Shown: one piece after another, positions 14,295-23,974 of the stretch | Position numbering within the stretch: the stretch's first letter is position 1 | Layout of the letters: each line of letters begins with the position of its first letter | From: Bacteroidota bacterium | GTDB taxonomy: Bacteria > Bacteroidota > Bacteroidia > Cytophagales > Microscillaceae | Length of the DNA stretch: 45,084 bases | Assembly: GCA_004293265.1 (NCBI GenBank) | Contig: RDXZ01000021.1 | Location: forward strand, 1 to 45,084 | Direction: 5' to 3' | Position numbers and translations under genes: made by a program | Notes under the pieces: generated by a model | The model's database searches: none | What the model saw: the letters and a program-made list of their open reading frames with translations, nothing else | Told to the model about the DNA's origin: nothing

Positions 14295-17200
14295 CCTCAA
14301 GGCTGATATTTTTGCGTTGTGCATAATCTTCTACTTGGTCTTTGGCGATCTTTCCTAAACCAAAATATTTACTTTCTGCATTAGCAAAATAAAAACCAGA
14401 AACCGCCGCCGCAGGATACATCGCCAAACTTTCGGTAAGTCGTATGCCAATGTTTTTTTCTGCTTCTAACAATGCGAACAAAGTCGTTTTTTCGGTGTGG
14501 TCAGGGCAAGCAGGATAGCCCGGTGCAGGACGTATGCCTTCGTATTTTTCACGAATTAAATCATCATTTTCTAAATTTTCGTCTTTGGCATATCCCCAAA
14601 ATTCCTTGCGTACACGCTCGTGCATACGCTCCGCAAAAGCCTCCGCAAATCTATCTGCAATCGCTTTTATCATAATTGAATTATAATCATCATGGTCTTT
14701 TTCGAATTGTTTTGCCAATTCGTCTGCTCCAAAAATCGTAACAGCAAAACCACCAATATAATCTTCTTTGCCACTTTCTATGGGTGCAATAAAATCAGAA
14801 AGGCTTAAATTTGGTAAATTTGACGATTTTTCAGATTGCTGACGCAACGATTGTAAAATTGCTAAAGGTTTTTGCTCACGCATTTCTTCATAATGTTTGT
14901 GTGCGTGATGATGTGGTACGCCACAATCGCAATTCGCCGTTTCAAGTTCTTGAAACGAATAAACAGCCATTTGGTCGTCCTCAAAAGTATTAGCAGGATA
15001 AAAACCAATCACACCTTTTGCAGTCAAAAGATTTTCATCAATCACTTTTTTGAGTAATTTTTGGGCGTCAGCATACAATTTTTTTGCTTCTACACCTACA
15101 ATTTCATCTTCTAAAATTTTTGGAAATTTACCATGCAATTCCCACGTCTGAAAAAATGGAGTCCAATCGATGTATTTGCTCAATTCACTCAAACTATAAT
15201 GATTGAATGTTTTTGTACCCAAAAAAGTTGGTTTTTTGATTTGTGTTTTTCCCCAATCAATTTTATATTTATTTGCTCTTGCTTCTTTTAAAGTTGCAAA
15301 TTTTTTATCTTGTTGTCTGCGTGCATGTCCTTCTCGCATTTCATCATATTCTTCTTTGATGCTCAATGCAAAACTTTCTTTGGTATCTTTTCCTAATAAA
15401 TTGCTTACCACAGGCACAGACCTTGACGCATCTAACACGTGAATCACAGGAGCGGAATATTTAGGAGCAATTTTAACAGCCGTATGAATGCGTGAAGTGG
15501 TAGCACCACCAATCAACAAAGGAATTTTCAAACCTTGTCTTTCCATTTCAGTAGCCACATTCACCATTTCATCAAGGCTTGGCGTTATCAAACCACTCAA
15601 ACCAATGATGTCTGCCTTTTCTTTTTTTGCTATTTCTAATATTTTTTCAGTAGGCACCATTACTCCAATATCAATCACTTCGTAATTGTTACAAGCCAAT
15701 ACAACACCCACGATATTTTTGCCGATGTCGTGAACATCACCTTTGACGGTTGCCATTAATATTTTTGCTTGTCCTGCTGTGGCAACTTCTCCGCGTGCTT
15801 TTGCGGCTTCTTTTTCTTTTTCCATAAAAGGTAAAAGATAAGCAACAGATTTTTTCATTACTCTTGCAGATTTTACAACTTGTGGCAAAAACATTTTTCC
15901 TGCCCCAAACAAATCACCTACAATGTTCATTCCGTCCATCAACGGACCTTCAATCACTGAAAGTGGTTTATCAAATTGCAAACGTGCTTCCTCTGTATCT
16001 TCATCAATAAAATCAGTAATTCCTTTCAATAAAGCGTGTTTTAAGCGTTCTGCAACAGATTCGTTACGCCAAGCGAGGTCAGTTTCTTTGGTTTTTCCTG
16101 CTTCTCCTTTGAGGCTTTCTGCAAAATTAACCAATCTTTCTGTGGCATCTTCTCTGCGATTTAGAAGTACATCTTCTATCAATTCTAAAAAATCTTTTGG
16201 AATATCATCATATACTTCAATCATTCCTGCATTGACAATCCCCATATCCATTCCTGCTTTGATGGCGTGATACAAAAAAGCAGAGTGCATTGCCTCACGC
16301 ACTTTGTCATTACCACGAAAAGAAAACGAAATATTAGAAACCCCACCACTTACTTTGGCGTGTGGTAAATTTTCTTTTATCCATTTGGTTGCTTTGATAA
16401 AATCAACCGCATAATTATTGTGTTCTTCGATACCTGTGGCAACAGTCAAAATATTAGGATCAAAAATAATATCTTGAGGAGGAAAGCCAACCTTTTCGGT
16501 CAATATTTTATAGGCACGCTCACAAATTTGGATACGACGTTCGTAACTATCTGCCTGTCCTGTTTCATCAAAAGCCATCACAACCGTTGCGGCACCATAT
16601 TGTCGCACTAATTTTGCTTGTTGGATAAATTTTTCTTCTCCTTCTTTTAATGAAATAGAATTAACAATCGATTTTCCTTGCACACATTTCAAACCTGCTT
16701 CAATAACGCTCCATTTCGAACTATCAATCATAATCGGCAATTTGGCAATATCAGGCTCAGAAGCAATCAAATTTAAAAATTTTGTCATTACAATTTCAGA
16801 TTCCAACATACCTTCGTCCATATTGACATCAATTACTTGCGCTCCACCTTCCACTTGGTCGCGTGCTATTGCCAATGCTTCTTCGTATTTTTCATCTTTT
16901 ATCAATTTTCTAAACTTGGCTGAACCTGTAACATTTGTTCTTTCGCCTACATTCACAAAATTAATTTCAGGAGTAACGGTCAATGCTTCCATTCCACTCA
17001 AACGCAAATATTTTTCGGGAAATGCGATTGTTCTTGGGGAATATTTTTGAGCTACTTCTGCGATTGCTTTGATGTGTTCGGGAGTAGTGCCACAACAACC
17101 ACCAATGATATTTAACCAATTTTCTTTAAAAAATTCCTCGATAATATCAACCATTTCTTGTGGTGTTTGGTCATATTGTCCAAACTCATTGGGCAAGCCT

Positions 17201-18009
17201 GCGTTAGGGTGTGCGGATACGTGAAAAGGTGCATTTTTTGACAAACTTTTGATATAAGGACGCATCAAATCTGCTCCCAAAGCACAATTTACGCCAATAC
17301 TCAACAAATCTATGTGCATTGTAGAATATAAAAATGCTTCTATCGTCTGCCCTGAAAGTGTACGCCCTGCGGCATCTGTAATCGTCCCTGAAAGCATAAT
17401 CGGTAATTTTTTACCTAATTTTTCTGAAACATTTTGAATGGCAAACAAAGCAGCTTTTGAATTTAATGTATCAAAAACAGTTTCTACCAACAATATATCC
17501 GCACCACCTTCTATCAAAGCAGTGATTTGCTCTGAATAACTTTCGACTAATTGGTCAAAAGTAACAGCACGATAACCCGGATTATTGACATCAGGCGAAA
17601 GCGAAGCCGTTTTGTTCATCGGACCGATAGAACCTGCGACAAAACGAGGTTTGTCAGGATTTTTTTCAGTAAATTGATTAGCAACTTCTTTGGCAATTTT
17701 AGCAGCATTAAAATTGAGTTCATAGACCAAATTTTCCATGTGATAATCAGCCATTGAAATAGAAGTCGAATTAAAAGTATTGGTTTCGATAATATCTGCC
17801 CCAGCCTCCAAATATTTAGCGTGAATATCTTTAATGGCTTGCGTTTGCGTGAGCGTGAGCAAGTCATTATTTCCTTTCAAAGGGTGAGGATAATCTTTGA
17901 AACGCTGACCACGATAATCTTCTTCTGAAAAATTATGTCTTTGTATCATTGTTCCCATTGCTCCATCGAGGATGAGAATACGTTTTTTGAGTTGTTGTTT
18001 TATGTTCAT
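14254..18009 (-). CDS. metH: Cobalamin-dependent methionine synthase
   Basis: A 1251-residue cytoplasmic enzyme that transfers a methyl group from methyltetrahydrofolate to homocysteine. All four modules are present in order. The homocysteine-binding domain has [10 protein letters not shown] at the start and zinc ligand Cys residues in [10 protein letters not shown] near 305. The pterin domain has [17 protein letters not shown] near 355. The B12-binding domain has [15 protein letters not shown] near 755 with the cobalt-ligand His. The AdoMet reactivation domain ends [15 protein letters not shown] ... SESKYFGLG-type [20 protein letters not shown]. The ATG at 18009 gives the usual N-terminus; an in-frame ATG eight codons upstream (18033) is unlikely. 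The last 41 nt are duplicated 4 kb away at the end of the inserted cassette. Confidence 0.97.
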   Translation of the reverse strand: MNIKQQLKKRILILDGAMGTMIQRHNFSEEDYRGQRFKDYPHPLKGNNDLLTLTQTQAIKDIHAKYLEAGADIIETNTFNSTSISMADYHMENLVYELNFNAAKIAKEVANQFTEKNPDKPRFVAGSIGPMNKTASLSPDVNNPGYRAVTFDQLVESYSEQITALIEGGADILLVETVFDTLNSKAALFAIQNVSEKLGKKLPIMLSGTITDAAGRTLSGQTIEAFLYSTMHIDLLSIGVNCALGADLMRPYIKSLSKNAPFHVSAHPNAGLPNEFGQYDQTPQEMVDIIEEFFKENWLNIIGGCCGTTPEHIKAIAEVAQKYSPRTIAFPEKYLRLSGMEALTVTPEINFVNVGERTNVTGSAKFRKLIKDEKYEEALAIARDQVEGGAQVIDVNMDEGMLESEIVMTKFLNLIASEPDIAKLPIMIDSSKWSVIEAGLKCVQGKSIVNSISLKEGEEKFIQQAKLVRQYGAATVVMAFDETGQADSYERRIQICERAYKILTEKVGFPPQDIIFDPNILTVATGIEEHNNYAVDFIKATKWIKENLPHAKVSGGVSNISFSFRGNDKVREAMHSAFLYHAIKAGMDMGIVNAGMIEVYDDIPKDFLELIEDVLLNRREDATERLVNFAESLKGEAGKTKETDLAWRNESVAERLKHALLKGITDFIDEDTEEARLQFDKPLSVIEGPLMDGMNIVGDLFGAGKMFLPQVVKSARVMKKSVAYLLPFMEKEKEAAKARGEVATAGQAKILMATVKGDVHDIGKNIVGVVLACNNYEVIDIGVMVPTEKILEIAKKEKADIIGLSGLITPSLDEMVNVATEMERQGLKIPLLIGGATTSRIHTAVKIAPKYSAPVIHVLDASRSVPVVSNLLGKDTKESFALSIKEEYDEMREGHARRQQDKKFATLKEARANKYKIDWGKTQIKKPTFLGTKTFNHYSLSELSKYIDWTPFFQTWELHGKFPKILEDEIVGVEAKKLYADAQKLLKKVIDENLLTAKGVIGFYPANTFEDDQMAVYSFQELETANCDCGVPHHHAHKHYEEMREQKPLAILQSLRQQSEKSSNLPNLSLSDFIAPIESGKEDYIGGFAVTIFGADELAKQFEKDHDDYNSIMIKAIADRFAEAFAERMHERVRKEFWGYAKDENLENDDLIREKYEGIRPAPGYPACPDHTEKTTLFALLEAEKNIGIRLTESLAMYPAAAVSGFYFANAESKYFGLGKIAKDQVEDYAQRKNISLEEAEKWLRPVLNYD

Positions 18010-18026
18010 TTTTTTTTTATTTCTGT

Positions 18027-18117
18027 GGTGCAAGCGTGGACGTTTGCACCAATTTTTTTTATTTTTTTATTTTCAAGCGTGGAGGCTACATAAAAATTAT
18101 TTTGTTCAAGCGCCCAC
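18027..18117. repeat. Dispersed palindromic repeat, copy 3 with two half copies
   Basis: A nearly perfect palindrome GGTGCAA...TTTGCACC at 18027-18050 is the inverse of the copies at 182 and 3333. Two shorter CAAGCG(T/C) fragments follow at about 18074 and 18107. They lie between the metH start and the end of the PqiA-like gene. Confidence 0.6.
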
Positions 18118-18119
18118 AA

Positions 18120-19478
18120 TTAATTTTGTAAAGTAAAAATAAGCCAAGTTACCAAACAGCCAATTCCAAAAAAGGCTATTAAGTAACTGCTCTTTAACTC
18201 AATTTTTTCATATATTACTATATTTTTTTTATTTACTATATCTTCAATAATATCTGAAAAAACTAAACCTGATATTGTAAAAGTAGTAAATAATAAAAAT
18301 CCTGCCTGCAAATTTGTTTGGTCTGTTGCTAATATATTCACTAACTTGCTTATATTTTCAAAGTTTGCAAATTGATTACTTATAAGACCATTGAAACCAA
18401 TGTAAGCCATAAATATTGCGACAACAATTACATCAGCCATTGACCATTTTGAAGATTTCAATACTATAAATTTAACAAAAGGATTTTTTAAATTTTCAGG
18501 AATATTTATAGATATTACAGACATTAATAATTTGGAAACAGGAAATAAAATGCTGAATAGAAATATTAAAAAACCTATTGCAATGTTGTCTAATTTTCCA
18601 CTATTTATTAGAATAAAAACGATTTCAATTATACTTTTACTTTGATAAAACAAATATTGATTTGTAAATGATATATTTTCACCTAACAATGAAAAGTCTA
18701 TTTGTTTTATTCTTGCATCTACATCTATAATTGGAGTTAATACTCCACCAATAAGTACCAAAAAACAACCTATTGCAATAAAATATATTGATATATTTTG
18801 AAACTCGTTTGTGAGAAAAAAATGTAAAAACATAACCACTAAACACAAGGATACTAACAAACTAAAAACCCATATTGTTCTATCCGATTTTTTAAGTTCA
18901 TTTGTAATTAAATTTTTACATTCTTCTAAATTATTTTGCTTATATTTTGATAGTATTTGGTCTATTTCCGTTTTATCTTCTTTCCCAATAGCATACTCAA
19001 GAATATCATTCAATTTTTTGTCAATAAATGATATTATTTTTTCTTTGTTATCTTTGTTATTTATGTAGTCCATAGCTTCTTCTGCAAATTTTGGTATTTG
19101 TTTACCAATTGCTCTTACTTTGCCTCTCAAATCTCCAAAAAAATCTACGATTTGAAAACCTATATCATCATGTTTGTCAAATTCTAATATTACTTTTTTA
19201 AATAAATTTTCTAATGCTCCTTGAACAAGTATTTTAGTTTGTTCTCTGTTTTCCCCTGTCAATTCAAATTCACGTAATTTTTTTGATAGTATTTTTGAGA
19301 CTTGTTTTTTCCATTCATAACCATTAAAAAGTCCATATTTTACATTATTTAGTCTAAAATCATCATAACGCATATCTTTTCGATTGCTACTGAATATACT
19401 TATAGAGATTATTAAAGTTAAAATAGTAACTACCAATAAAAAATTTAGTATATAATTAGTTAAATTTTTTTGTATCAT
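18120..19478 (-). CDS. PqiA-like multi-pass membrane protein with large soluble domain
   Basis: A 452-residue protein. An N-terminal membrane helix (about 9-29) precedes a charged, helical soluble domain of about 150 residues (KLREFELTGENREQTKILVQ, then EFDKHDDIGFQIVDFFGDLR). From about residue 200 onward there are roughly six membrane helices. The last part resembles the paraquat-inducible protein A module: FLFSILFPVSKLLMSVISI and SSKWSMADVIVVAIFMAYIG (compare the W-x-M-x-DV pattern of PqiA). PqiA proteins work with MCE proteins in envelope lipid transport, but no MCE gene is next to this one. It is separated from metH by repeat sequences and from the next gene by 160 nt. Function is inferred only in part. 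Confidence 0.65.
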   Translation of the reverse strand: MIQKNLTNYILNFLLVVTILTLIISISIFSSNRKDMRYDDFRLNNVKYGLFNGYEWKKQVSKILSKKLREFELTGENREQTKILVQGALENLFKKVILEFDKHDDIGFQIVDFFGDLRGKVRAIGKQIPKFAEEAMDYINNKDNKEKIISFIDKKLNDILEYAIGKEDKTEIDQILSKYKQNNLEECKNLITNELKKSDRTIWVFSLLVSLCLVVMFLHFFLTNEFQNISIYFIAIGCFLVLIGGVLTPIIDVDARIKQIDFSLLGENISFTNQYLFYQSKSIIEIVFILINSGKLDNIAIGFLIFLFSILFPVSKLLMSVISINIPENLKNPFVKFIVLKSSKWSMADVIVVAIFMAYIGFNGLISNQFANFENISKLVNILATDQTNLQAGFLLFTTFTISGLVFSDIIEDIVNKKNIVIYEKIELKSSYLIAFFGIGCLVTWLIFTLQN

Positions 19479-19641
19479 TTTAATAAAATTTTTGTTTATT
19501 TTGAATTACTTGTTTTGTTAAAGATGATTTACATCTAAAAATATTTTTTTGATTTTTTGTTTACATTGGATTTTTAATTTCACAAACTTGGAAATACATT
19601 TTGTATGCAGATATTGTTGAGTAATTTATAACCAAAAAACA

Positions 19642-20307
19642 TTATTTATCTAATAATTTAGTTTCTAAAATCTCTTTGAACTTCCTTAAAATACCAATAA
19701 TTTGTAACAATCCATCTTTTTCAGTGCAATCATAAGACTTCGAAATACAATACGTTTTATCTTCCAAAATAAAAAAATCCCATAATTTTCCTGTAACCGT
19801 ACAACCATACAAAGTATTTTTTAAACTATTTTGTTTTTGAGCAATCAAAAATGCTTCTAATAATTGTGCAACAGGGTCACCATTTGGGTCTTTTAATTTT
19901 TTGTATTCTTGAAAATAAAAATAAGGTATTTTTGGTTTGTCCATATTTCCTTTTGCAATCATAAAATCAGTTTTTACATAAAGATAAATATCATTTATTT
20001 TTGTAAATATTTCTCTTTCATAATAAGTTTTATACCATTTTGTGTCTGATAAATGCCCTAAAATCACTACGAATGCTAAAAATTTCATTTTTAATTCTTC
20101 TTCGTTCCAGCCCTCTATATTTTGATAAGCATTTTCAAAAATAATATCAAAAGTTTGTTGCTCAAAAGCCGTCAAAATAGGCATATCAATTGTTGTCCAT
20201 TCAGACATCAAAGCCATTTTATCGTTACCTTTTAATCTATTCAAACCAAACAAATCTATCAAATCTCCTTCTGAATATTTATTTGCTTTTTTTTGTTTTT
20301 TAACCAT
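19642..20307 (-). CDS. PD-(D/E)XK-like protein of unknown function, paralogue 1
   Basis: A 221-residue protein related to its upstream neighbour (20330-20983). Shared segments are WNEEELKMKF near 70, YVKTDFMIAKG near 110, PYFYFQEYKKLKDPNGDPVA near 130 and KTYCISKSYDCTEKDGLLQI near 190. The Asp in KTDFMIA followed by Glu-Tyr-Lys in FQEYKK fits a PD-(D/E)XK nuclease core, and QLLEAFLIAQ fits the following helix. I do not recognise a named family. The two genes are 22 nt apart and are probably co-transcribed after a tandem duplication. Whether it cuts DNA cannot be judged from the sequence. Confidence 0.7.
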   Translation of the reverse strand: MVKKQKKANKYSEGDLIDLFGLNRLKGNDKMALMSEWTTIDMPILTAFEQQTFDIIFENAYQNIEGWNEEELKMKFLAFVVILGHLSDTKWYKTYYEREIFTKINDIYLYVKTDFMIAKGNMDKPKIPYFYFQEYKKLKDPNGDPVAQLLEAFLIAQKQNSLKNTLYGCTVTGKLWDFFILEDKTYCISKSYDCTEKDGLLQIIGILRKFKEILETKLLDK

Positions 20308-20329
20308 TTTTTTTATTTATCTAAAAAAA

Positions 20330-20983
20330 TTACTCCTCCCAAATTTCCTTTATTTTTATACAATTTACTTTCATCATTTTATAAATTTTTAGTAAATCAT
20401 CTGTATGCGTAGCCGAAAAAACATCACTGATACAATATGTTTTATCAGGATTTAAAACCATAAAAAACCAACTTCTACCAATGATATATGCTCCAAAAAC
20501 AGGCTTTTGAGCCATTTTTGGTACATTTAAGTTCAATTCGTAAGCCAACAACATAGCCGACAAACATTGTGCGGCAGGGTCAGGGCTATCATTGTCTAAT
20601 TCTTTTTTGTATTCGTGAAGAAAGAAAAAAGGAGCATCAATTTCTTGTTTTCCTGTGGCTATAATCAAATCAGGAAAACCATTCAATTCTTCACCATCAA
20701 CCACGCCACCAATATATCTTTCTGCAAAACAAGAAATTTCATCGGTGTCATACCGCACCAAAGTAACAATGTTTCCAATAAATTTTAATTTTACCTCTTC
20801 CTCATTCCAATAATCGATATATTTCAACATTCCTTCTCTCCAAAACTCCAAACTTTCAGCTTCAAAACGGTTGATTTCGACCTCTGAATTGAGCCATTCG
20901 ACTAAATTTGGGTGGTCATACACTCGTTTTAATCCAAATCTTTTTTTTAGTTTTTCTCTTGTCCAGCTTTTAAATGTACTCAT
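20330..20983 (-). CDS. PD-(D/E)XK-like protein of unknown function, paralogue 2
   Basis: A 217-residue paralogue of the next gene downstream. The candidate nuclease core is GFPDLIIATGKQE with Asp, then PFFFLHEYKKELDNDSPDPA with Glu and Lys, followed by AAQCLSAMLLAYELN. The N-terminal WTREKLKKRFGLKRVYDHPN matches SEGDLIDLFGLNRLKGNDKM of the partner. The two have diverged to well under half identity by eye, so the duplication is old. Such PD-(D/E)XK-like proteins with a conserved EYKK are often listed as hypothetical in Cytophagales and cyanobacteria. No toxin, methylase or phage gene is adjacent. Confidence 0.7.
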   Translation of the reverse strand: MSTFKSWTREKLKKRFGLKRVYDHPNLVEWLNSEVEINRFEAESLEFWREGMLKYIDYWNEEEVKLKFIGNIVTLVRYDTDEISCFAERYIGGVVDGEELNGFPDLIIATGKQEIDAPFFFLHEYKKELDNDSPDPAAQCLSAMLLAYELNLNVPKMAQKPVFGAYIIGRSWFFMVLNPDKTYCISDVFSATHTDDLLKIYKMMKVNCIKIKEIWEE

Positions 20984-21124
20984 TTTTACAATTATTTTAT
21001 TTTTTTAATGAAAAAATTATCGCAATTTTTATTTTTTTGCTACAAGGATTTCACGCCTACTACGTTGTTTTTTAAAATTATTAGGATAACATTTATATTG
21101 TTTAAATTTCTTTAAAAAGGTAAT

Positions 21125-21805
21125 TCAATCTATATTTTTTTGTATAGTGAGTTCAAAGTTATTCAAATTCAAACACAATAAATTACCTAATTTTGTATAA
21201 TCGTATTTTCTATGTGGTTGATTATAAACGCAACCATTGTCTAAGGCAATTATTTTGCTTTTGTTTTCAATCAGTTCTTCAATTTTATCCAAATAAGTAA
21301 CTTGATGACCATGTATAATCGTTTTTCCTTTTAATATTATCTCATCATATTCCATATTTCGAATTTCCAACATTCCATTAAAATCGTCAAAAACATTATG
21401 AACATAAATATTAAAACCTGCGTGTACCAACCAAAAATCATCTAATTCGATAAAATAAGGTAAATTAGCCACAAAATTAAGGTATTTTTCTTTTAAATTT
21501 CCATTTTCATCTAATAAATTTATACTTTTATTCATTTTTCCTACAAATGATTTGAACATTTTTTGATTATAATTATGATAAGCATACAATAAATTTTGCT
21601 CGTGATTGCCTCTCAATGCAAATATTTGATAAGCATTGTCTTGCATTTCAATAATAAAATCTATCACGCCTGCACTGTCTTTGCCTTTATCGATGTAATC
21701 TCCCAAAAAATAAATAATATCATCTTTGGAAGGTGATATTTTATTAAAAAGCATTTTCAAAGTTTTTGAGCAACCATGCACATCAGGAATCACAAAAGTA
21801 TTCAT
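21125..21805 (-). CDS. PPP-family metallophosphatase (Ser/Thr phosphatase or ApaH-like)
   Basis: A 226-residue cytoplasmic phosphatase with all three PPP metal-binding motifs: IPDVHGC (GDxHG-like, about 5-11), FLGDYIDKG near 38 and LRGNHEQN near 68. WLVHAGF near 125, IIHGHQVTYLD near 170 and IIALDNGCVYN near 195 complete the site. It could dephosphorylate phosphoproteins or hydrolyse diadenosine tetraphosphate; small bacterial members of this group do either. The ATG at 21805 places the metal motif at the N-terminus as usual. An in-frame start at 21859 would add an irrelevant hydrophobic stretch. It is a single gene, with 320 nt or so of repeat-rich DNA upstream. Confidence 0.88.
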   Translation of the reverse strand: MNTFVIPDVHGCSKTLKMLFNKISPSKDDIIYFLGDYIDKGKDSAGVIDFIIEMQDNAYQIFALRGNHEQNLLYAYHNYNQKMFKSFVGKMNKSINLLDENGNLKEKYLNFVANLPYFIELDDFWLVHAGFNIYVHNVFDDFNGMLEIRNMEYDEIILKGKTIIHGHQVTYLDKIEELIENKSKIIALDNGCVYNQPHRKYDYTKLGNLLCLNLNNFELTIQKNID

Positions 21806-21974
21806 TTTTCTTATTTTCAAATAATAATTTTTATAGGGTACAATAACCATGAATATCACTTATTGCAAATCTATCACAATCTTTATTTTTGGGTATATTT
21901 TTAGGAATATAATCCATTTTTTAATGTTTTTAGTTTATTTTATAAAAAGGTTACTGTAAAATTTTCGTATATTA

Positions 21975-22009
21975 ATTGAAGGGGCGAGGACAAGCCTCGC
22001 CCCTTCAAT
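21975..22009. repeat. GC-rich palindrome with 15-bp stem
   Basis: ATTGAAGGGGCGAGG and its exact reverse complement around the loop ACAAG. It stands out from the AT-rich surroundings. It lies on one side of 56-bp repeat copy A, as a different palindrome lies beside copy B. Confidence 0.85.
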
Positions 22010-22037
22010 CGTATTTTTTACAAAAAATATCAATTTT

Positions 22038-22093
22038 GTTGTGTAGATACATATTTTTCTTAAAATTTCAAATATATACAAAACTTTTACAGC
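22038..22093 (-). repeat. 56-bp dispersed repeat, copy A
   Basis: The reverse complement starts GCTGTAAAAGTTTTGTATAT and ends TACACAAC. It matches copy B (23747-23802, plus strand) with only about three mismatches over 56 nt. The two copies flank trpE in inverted orientation, each followed by a palindrome. Confidence 0.85.
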
Positions 22094-22135
22094 AAATATT
22101 TTCTTGATACTCACCCAAAAAATTAACATATAAAA

Positions 22136-22185
22136 ATAAAGTAAAGTTCAAAACTATCGCAAAATAGAAACGAACTTTACTTTAT
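22136..22185. repeat. 14-bp inverted repeat
   Basis: ATAAAGTAAAGTTC (22136-22149) and GAACTTTACTTTAT (22172-22185) are exact inverted repeats with a 22-nt loop. It may be a second terminator after trpE or a tiny repeat element. Confidence 0.6.
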
Positions 22186-22226
22186 AAATAAATGATAGTA
22201 ACCAAAAAATAATATAACATAAAAAT

Positions 22227-22252
22227 TTTGACAAAATAAAAACCTTGTCAAA
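22227..22252 (-). terminator. Hairpin terminator after trpE
   Basis: TTTGACAA and TTGTCAAA pair across a 10-nt loop a few nt past the trpE stop. On the minus strand the stem is followed by ATTTTTATG. Confidence 0.65.
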
Positions 22253-22258
22253 GTTTTT

Positions 22259-23656
22259 TTAAATCTTTTCTGCTTCTTCTAACGCTTTTCGAAGTGCTTT
22301 TAGTTTATTATTGACTTCCTCTAATTCATTTTGAGGAATAGATTTGGATACAATTCCTGCCCCTGCTTGATAAAACAAACAATTGTTTTTACTCAAAAAA
22401 GAACGAATCATAATCGCGTGATTGATTTCTCCTTCAAAACCTAACCAACCTAAGGCACCACCATAAAAACCTCTGTTTTGATTTTCATATTGATTTATCA
22501 AACTCAAAGCCTTGTATTTAGGTGAGCCAGAAAGCGTCCCCGCAGGAAAAGTATCCCCGAAGAGTTGTAAAGGCATTTTTTCGACATCAATTTCTGCCGT
22601 TACTTTCGAAACCAAGTGAATTAAATGAGAATAATATTGAATTTCTTTGAATGTTTCGACTTTGACGTGATGTCCATTTCTACTCAAATCATTGCGAGCC
22701 AAATCGACTAACATGACATGTTCGGCACTTTCTTTTTCGTCTGCGAATAGTTTTTTAGCCAAATTTGCATCTTCTTCATCGTTTCCTGTACGCCTAAATG
22801 TGCCTGCAATCGGGTGAATTTCTGCTTTATTTTTTTTGATAACTAATTGTGCTTCGGGTGATGAGCCAAAAATTTTAAAACTTCCATAATCAAAATAAAA
22901 TAAATAAGGAGAAGGATTGATAGACCGCAAAGCACGATAAACATTTAACTCATCACCTTGAAAATGTTGTGAAAATTGCCTTGAAAATACAATCTGAAAC
23001 ACATCTCCAATTTTACAATGGTGGATTCCTTTGTTGGCTAATGCCAAAAAATCTTCATCTTTTAAGTTAGAATTTTCTACACCTGACATAGAAAAAGAAT
23101 ACATAGGAATCGAATGCCTTGCTATCAAAGTAATAATTTCTTCTAATTTTGAAGGTGTATTGTTATATAAATGTTCAAAAATATAAAGTTCGTTTTTAAA
23201 ATGATTTATCGCAATCACAAACCGATATACACTATAAAACATATCAGGAATTTGCCTTTCTTCACTTGAAAAATCTTGTGTTTTGATGTCCTCAAAATAT
23301 CGAACACTATCAAAAGTAGTATAACCAAACAAGCCGTTATTTGGAAAATTAAAAGGTAAAATATCAGTTTTGAAACTTTTTGCAAATGTATCTAATGATT
23401 GTAAAATATCAGTAGAAATATTTTTTTCAATATTTCCATCAGGTGTATGAATTGTAACTTGTTGATTTTCAACGATAAATTTTGCGATTGGCTCAAAACA
23501 AATAAACGAAAAACTATTTTCGTGTCCATGATAATCAGAACTTTCTAATAAAATTGGATTTTCAAATTCATCACGAAGTTTTAAAAATAAACTAACAGGA
23601 GTAAGTGTGTCTGCTAATAATTTTTGATATTTTGTTTGAAGTGTAAAGTGTGTCAT
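22259..23656 (-). CDS. trpE: Anthranilate synthase component I
   Basis: A 465-residue chorismate-binding enzyme that makes anthranilate for tryptophan synthesis. The N-terminal regulatory lobe includes LLESSDYHGHENSFSFICFE, with the ESS element of Trp feedback binding. The catalytic lobe has DVFQIVFSRQFSQ, PSPYLFYFDYGSFKIFGSSP, IHPIAGTFRRTGND, HVMLVDLARNDLSRNG, FPAGTLSGSPKYKALSLI and FYGGALGWLGFEGEIN. No glutaminase partner (trpG) or other trp genes are adjacent, unlike most Bacteroidota trp operons. The ATG overlaps by 4 nt the stop of a remnant reading frame upstream, so trpE was probably once the second gene of an operon. It could also act with PabA in folate synthesis, but the ESS element and length favour TrpE. 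Confidence 0.92.
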   Translation of the reverse strand: MTHFTLQTKYQKLLADTLTPVSLFLKLRDEFENPILLESSDYHGHENSFSFICFEPIAKFIVENQQVTIHTPDGNIEKNISTDILQSLDTFAKSFKTDILPFNFPNNGLFGYTTFDSVRYFEDIKTQDFSSEERQIPDMFYSVYRFVIAINHFKNELYIFEHLYNNTPSKLEEIITLIARHSIPMYSFSMSGVENSNLKDEDFLALANKGIHHCKIGDVFQIVFSRQFSQHFQGDELNVYRALRSINPSPYLFYFDYGSFKIFGSSPEAQLVIKKNKAEIHPIAGTFRRTGNDEEDANLAKKLFADEKESAEHVMLVDLARNDLSRNGHHVKVETFKEIQYYSHLIHLVSKVTAEIDVEKMPLQLFGDTFPAGTLSGSPKYKALSLINQYENQNRGFYGGALGWLGFEGEINHAIMIRSFLSKNNCLFYQAGAGIVSKSIPQNELEEVNNKLKALRKALEEAEKI

Positions 23657-23745
23657 ATTTTTAGGTTGTCTAATTGTTGTTGTAAAAAATCATATAACGC
23701 ATCTAAAGAAGTATGGTTTAAGTCCCAAGCGTCAGTATTTGTACT
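23654..23745 (-). pseudogene. 3' remnant of a gene formerly upstream of trpE
   Basis: In the frame ending in TGA at 23654, overlapping the trpE ATG as ATGA, the sequence reads STNTDAWDLNHTSLDALYDF followed by LQQQLDNLKI. Going upstream the frame runs into repeat copy B (23747-23802) and soon meets a stop without an ATG. The 4-nt overlap is typical of translational coupling, so this looks like the C-terminal end of a real gene whose body was lost when the repeat arrived. The family is not recognised. Confidence 0.55.
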
Positions 23746-23746
23746 T

Positions 23747-23802
23747 GCTGTAAAAATTTTGTATATGTTTGAAATTTTAAGAAAAATATGTATTTACACA
23801 AC
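23747..23802 (+). repeat. 56-bp dispersed repeat, copy B
   Basis: Starts GCTGTAAAAATTTTGTATAT and ends TACACAAC. It is the near-identical inverse of copy A on the other side of trpE. It is immediately followed by the nested palindromes at 23808-23893. Confidence 0.85.
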
Positions 23803-23807
23803 CTATT

Positions 23808-23893
23808 CGCCCCTGCTTGTGTCCCACAAGCAGTCGTCGTTGGTGTAAGAATCGTTTGTTACAATATTCGCTTGTGGGACACAAGCGAGGGCG
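23808..23893. repeat. Nested palindromes beside repeat copy B
   Basis: CGCCCCTGCTTGTGTCCCAC (left, continuing to 23831) pairs with 23870-23893 with one mismatch. Each arm is itself a hairpin, GCTTGTG-TCC-CACAAGC and GCTTGTG-GGA-CACAAGC. The structure could form either two small hairpins or one long one. Confidence 0.75.
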
Positions 23894-23974
23894 TAAGAAT
23901 TTCTGAGATTGACAAATTTTATTACCAATGTTTTAAATTTTATTTAGTGAGAATAAATATATTTCAAAACTCAT

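Larger units (their letters stand above)
21860..22258. other. Repeat-rich intergenic region downstream of trpE
   Basis: No gene is seen. In order it holds a 15-bp-stem palindrome (21975-22009), one copy of a 56-bp repeat (22038-22093), a 14-bp inverted repeat (22136-22185) and the trpE terminator (22227-22252). Confidence 0.75.

Noticed and set aside
15923-16270. 115-codon open frame antisense to metH
   Set aside because: It is a mirror of conserved metH coding sequence, with no promoter or plausible protein features.
21935-22129. 64-codon frame downstream of trpE sharing FEILRKICIYTT with a frame at 23624
   Set aside because: The shared peptide is explained by the non-coding 56-bp repeat, which lies in both frames.
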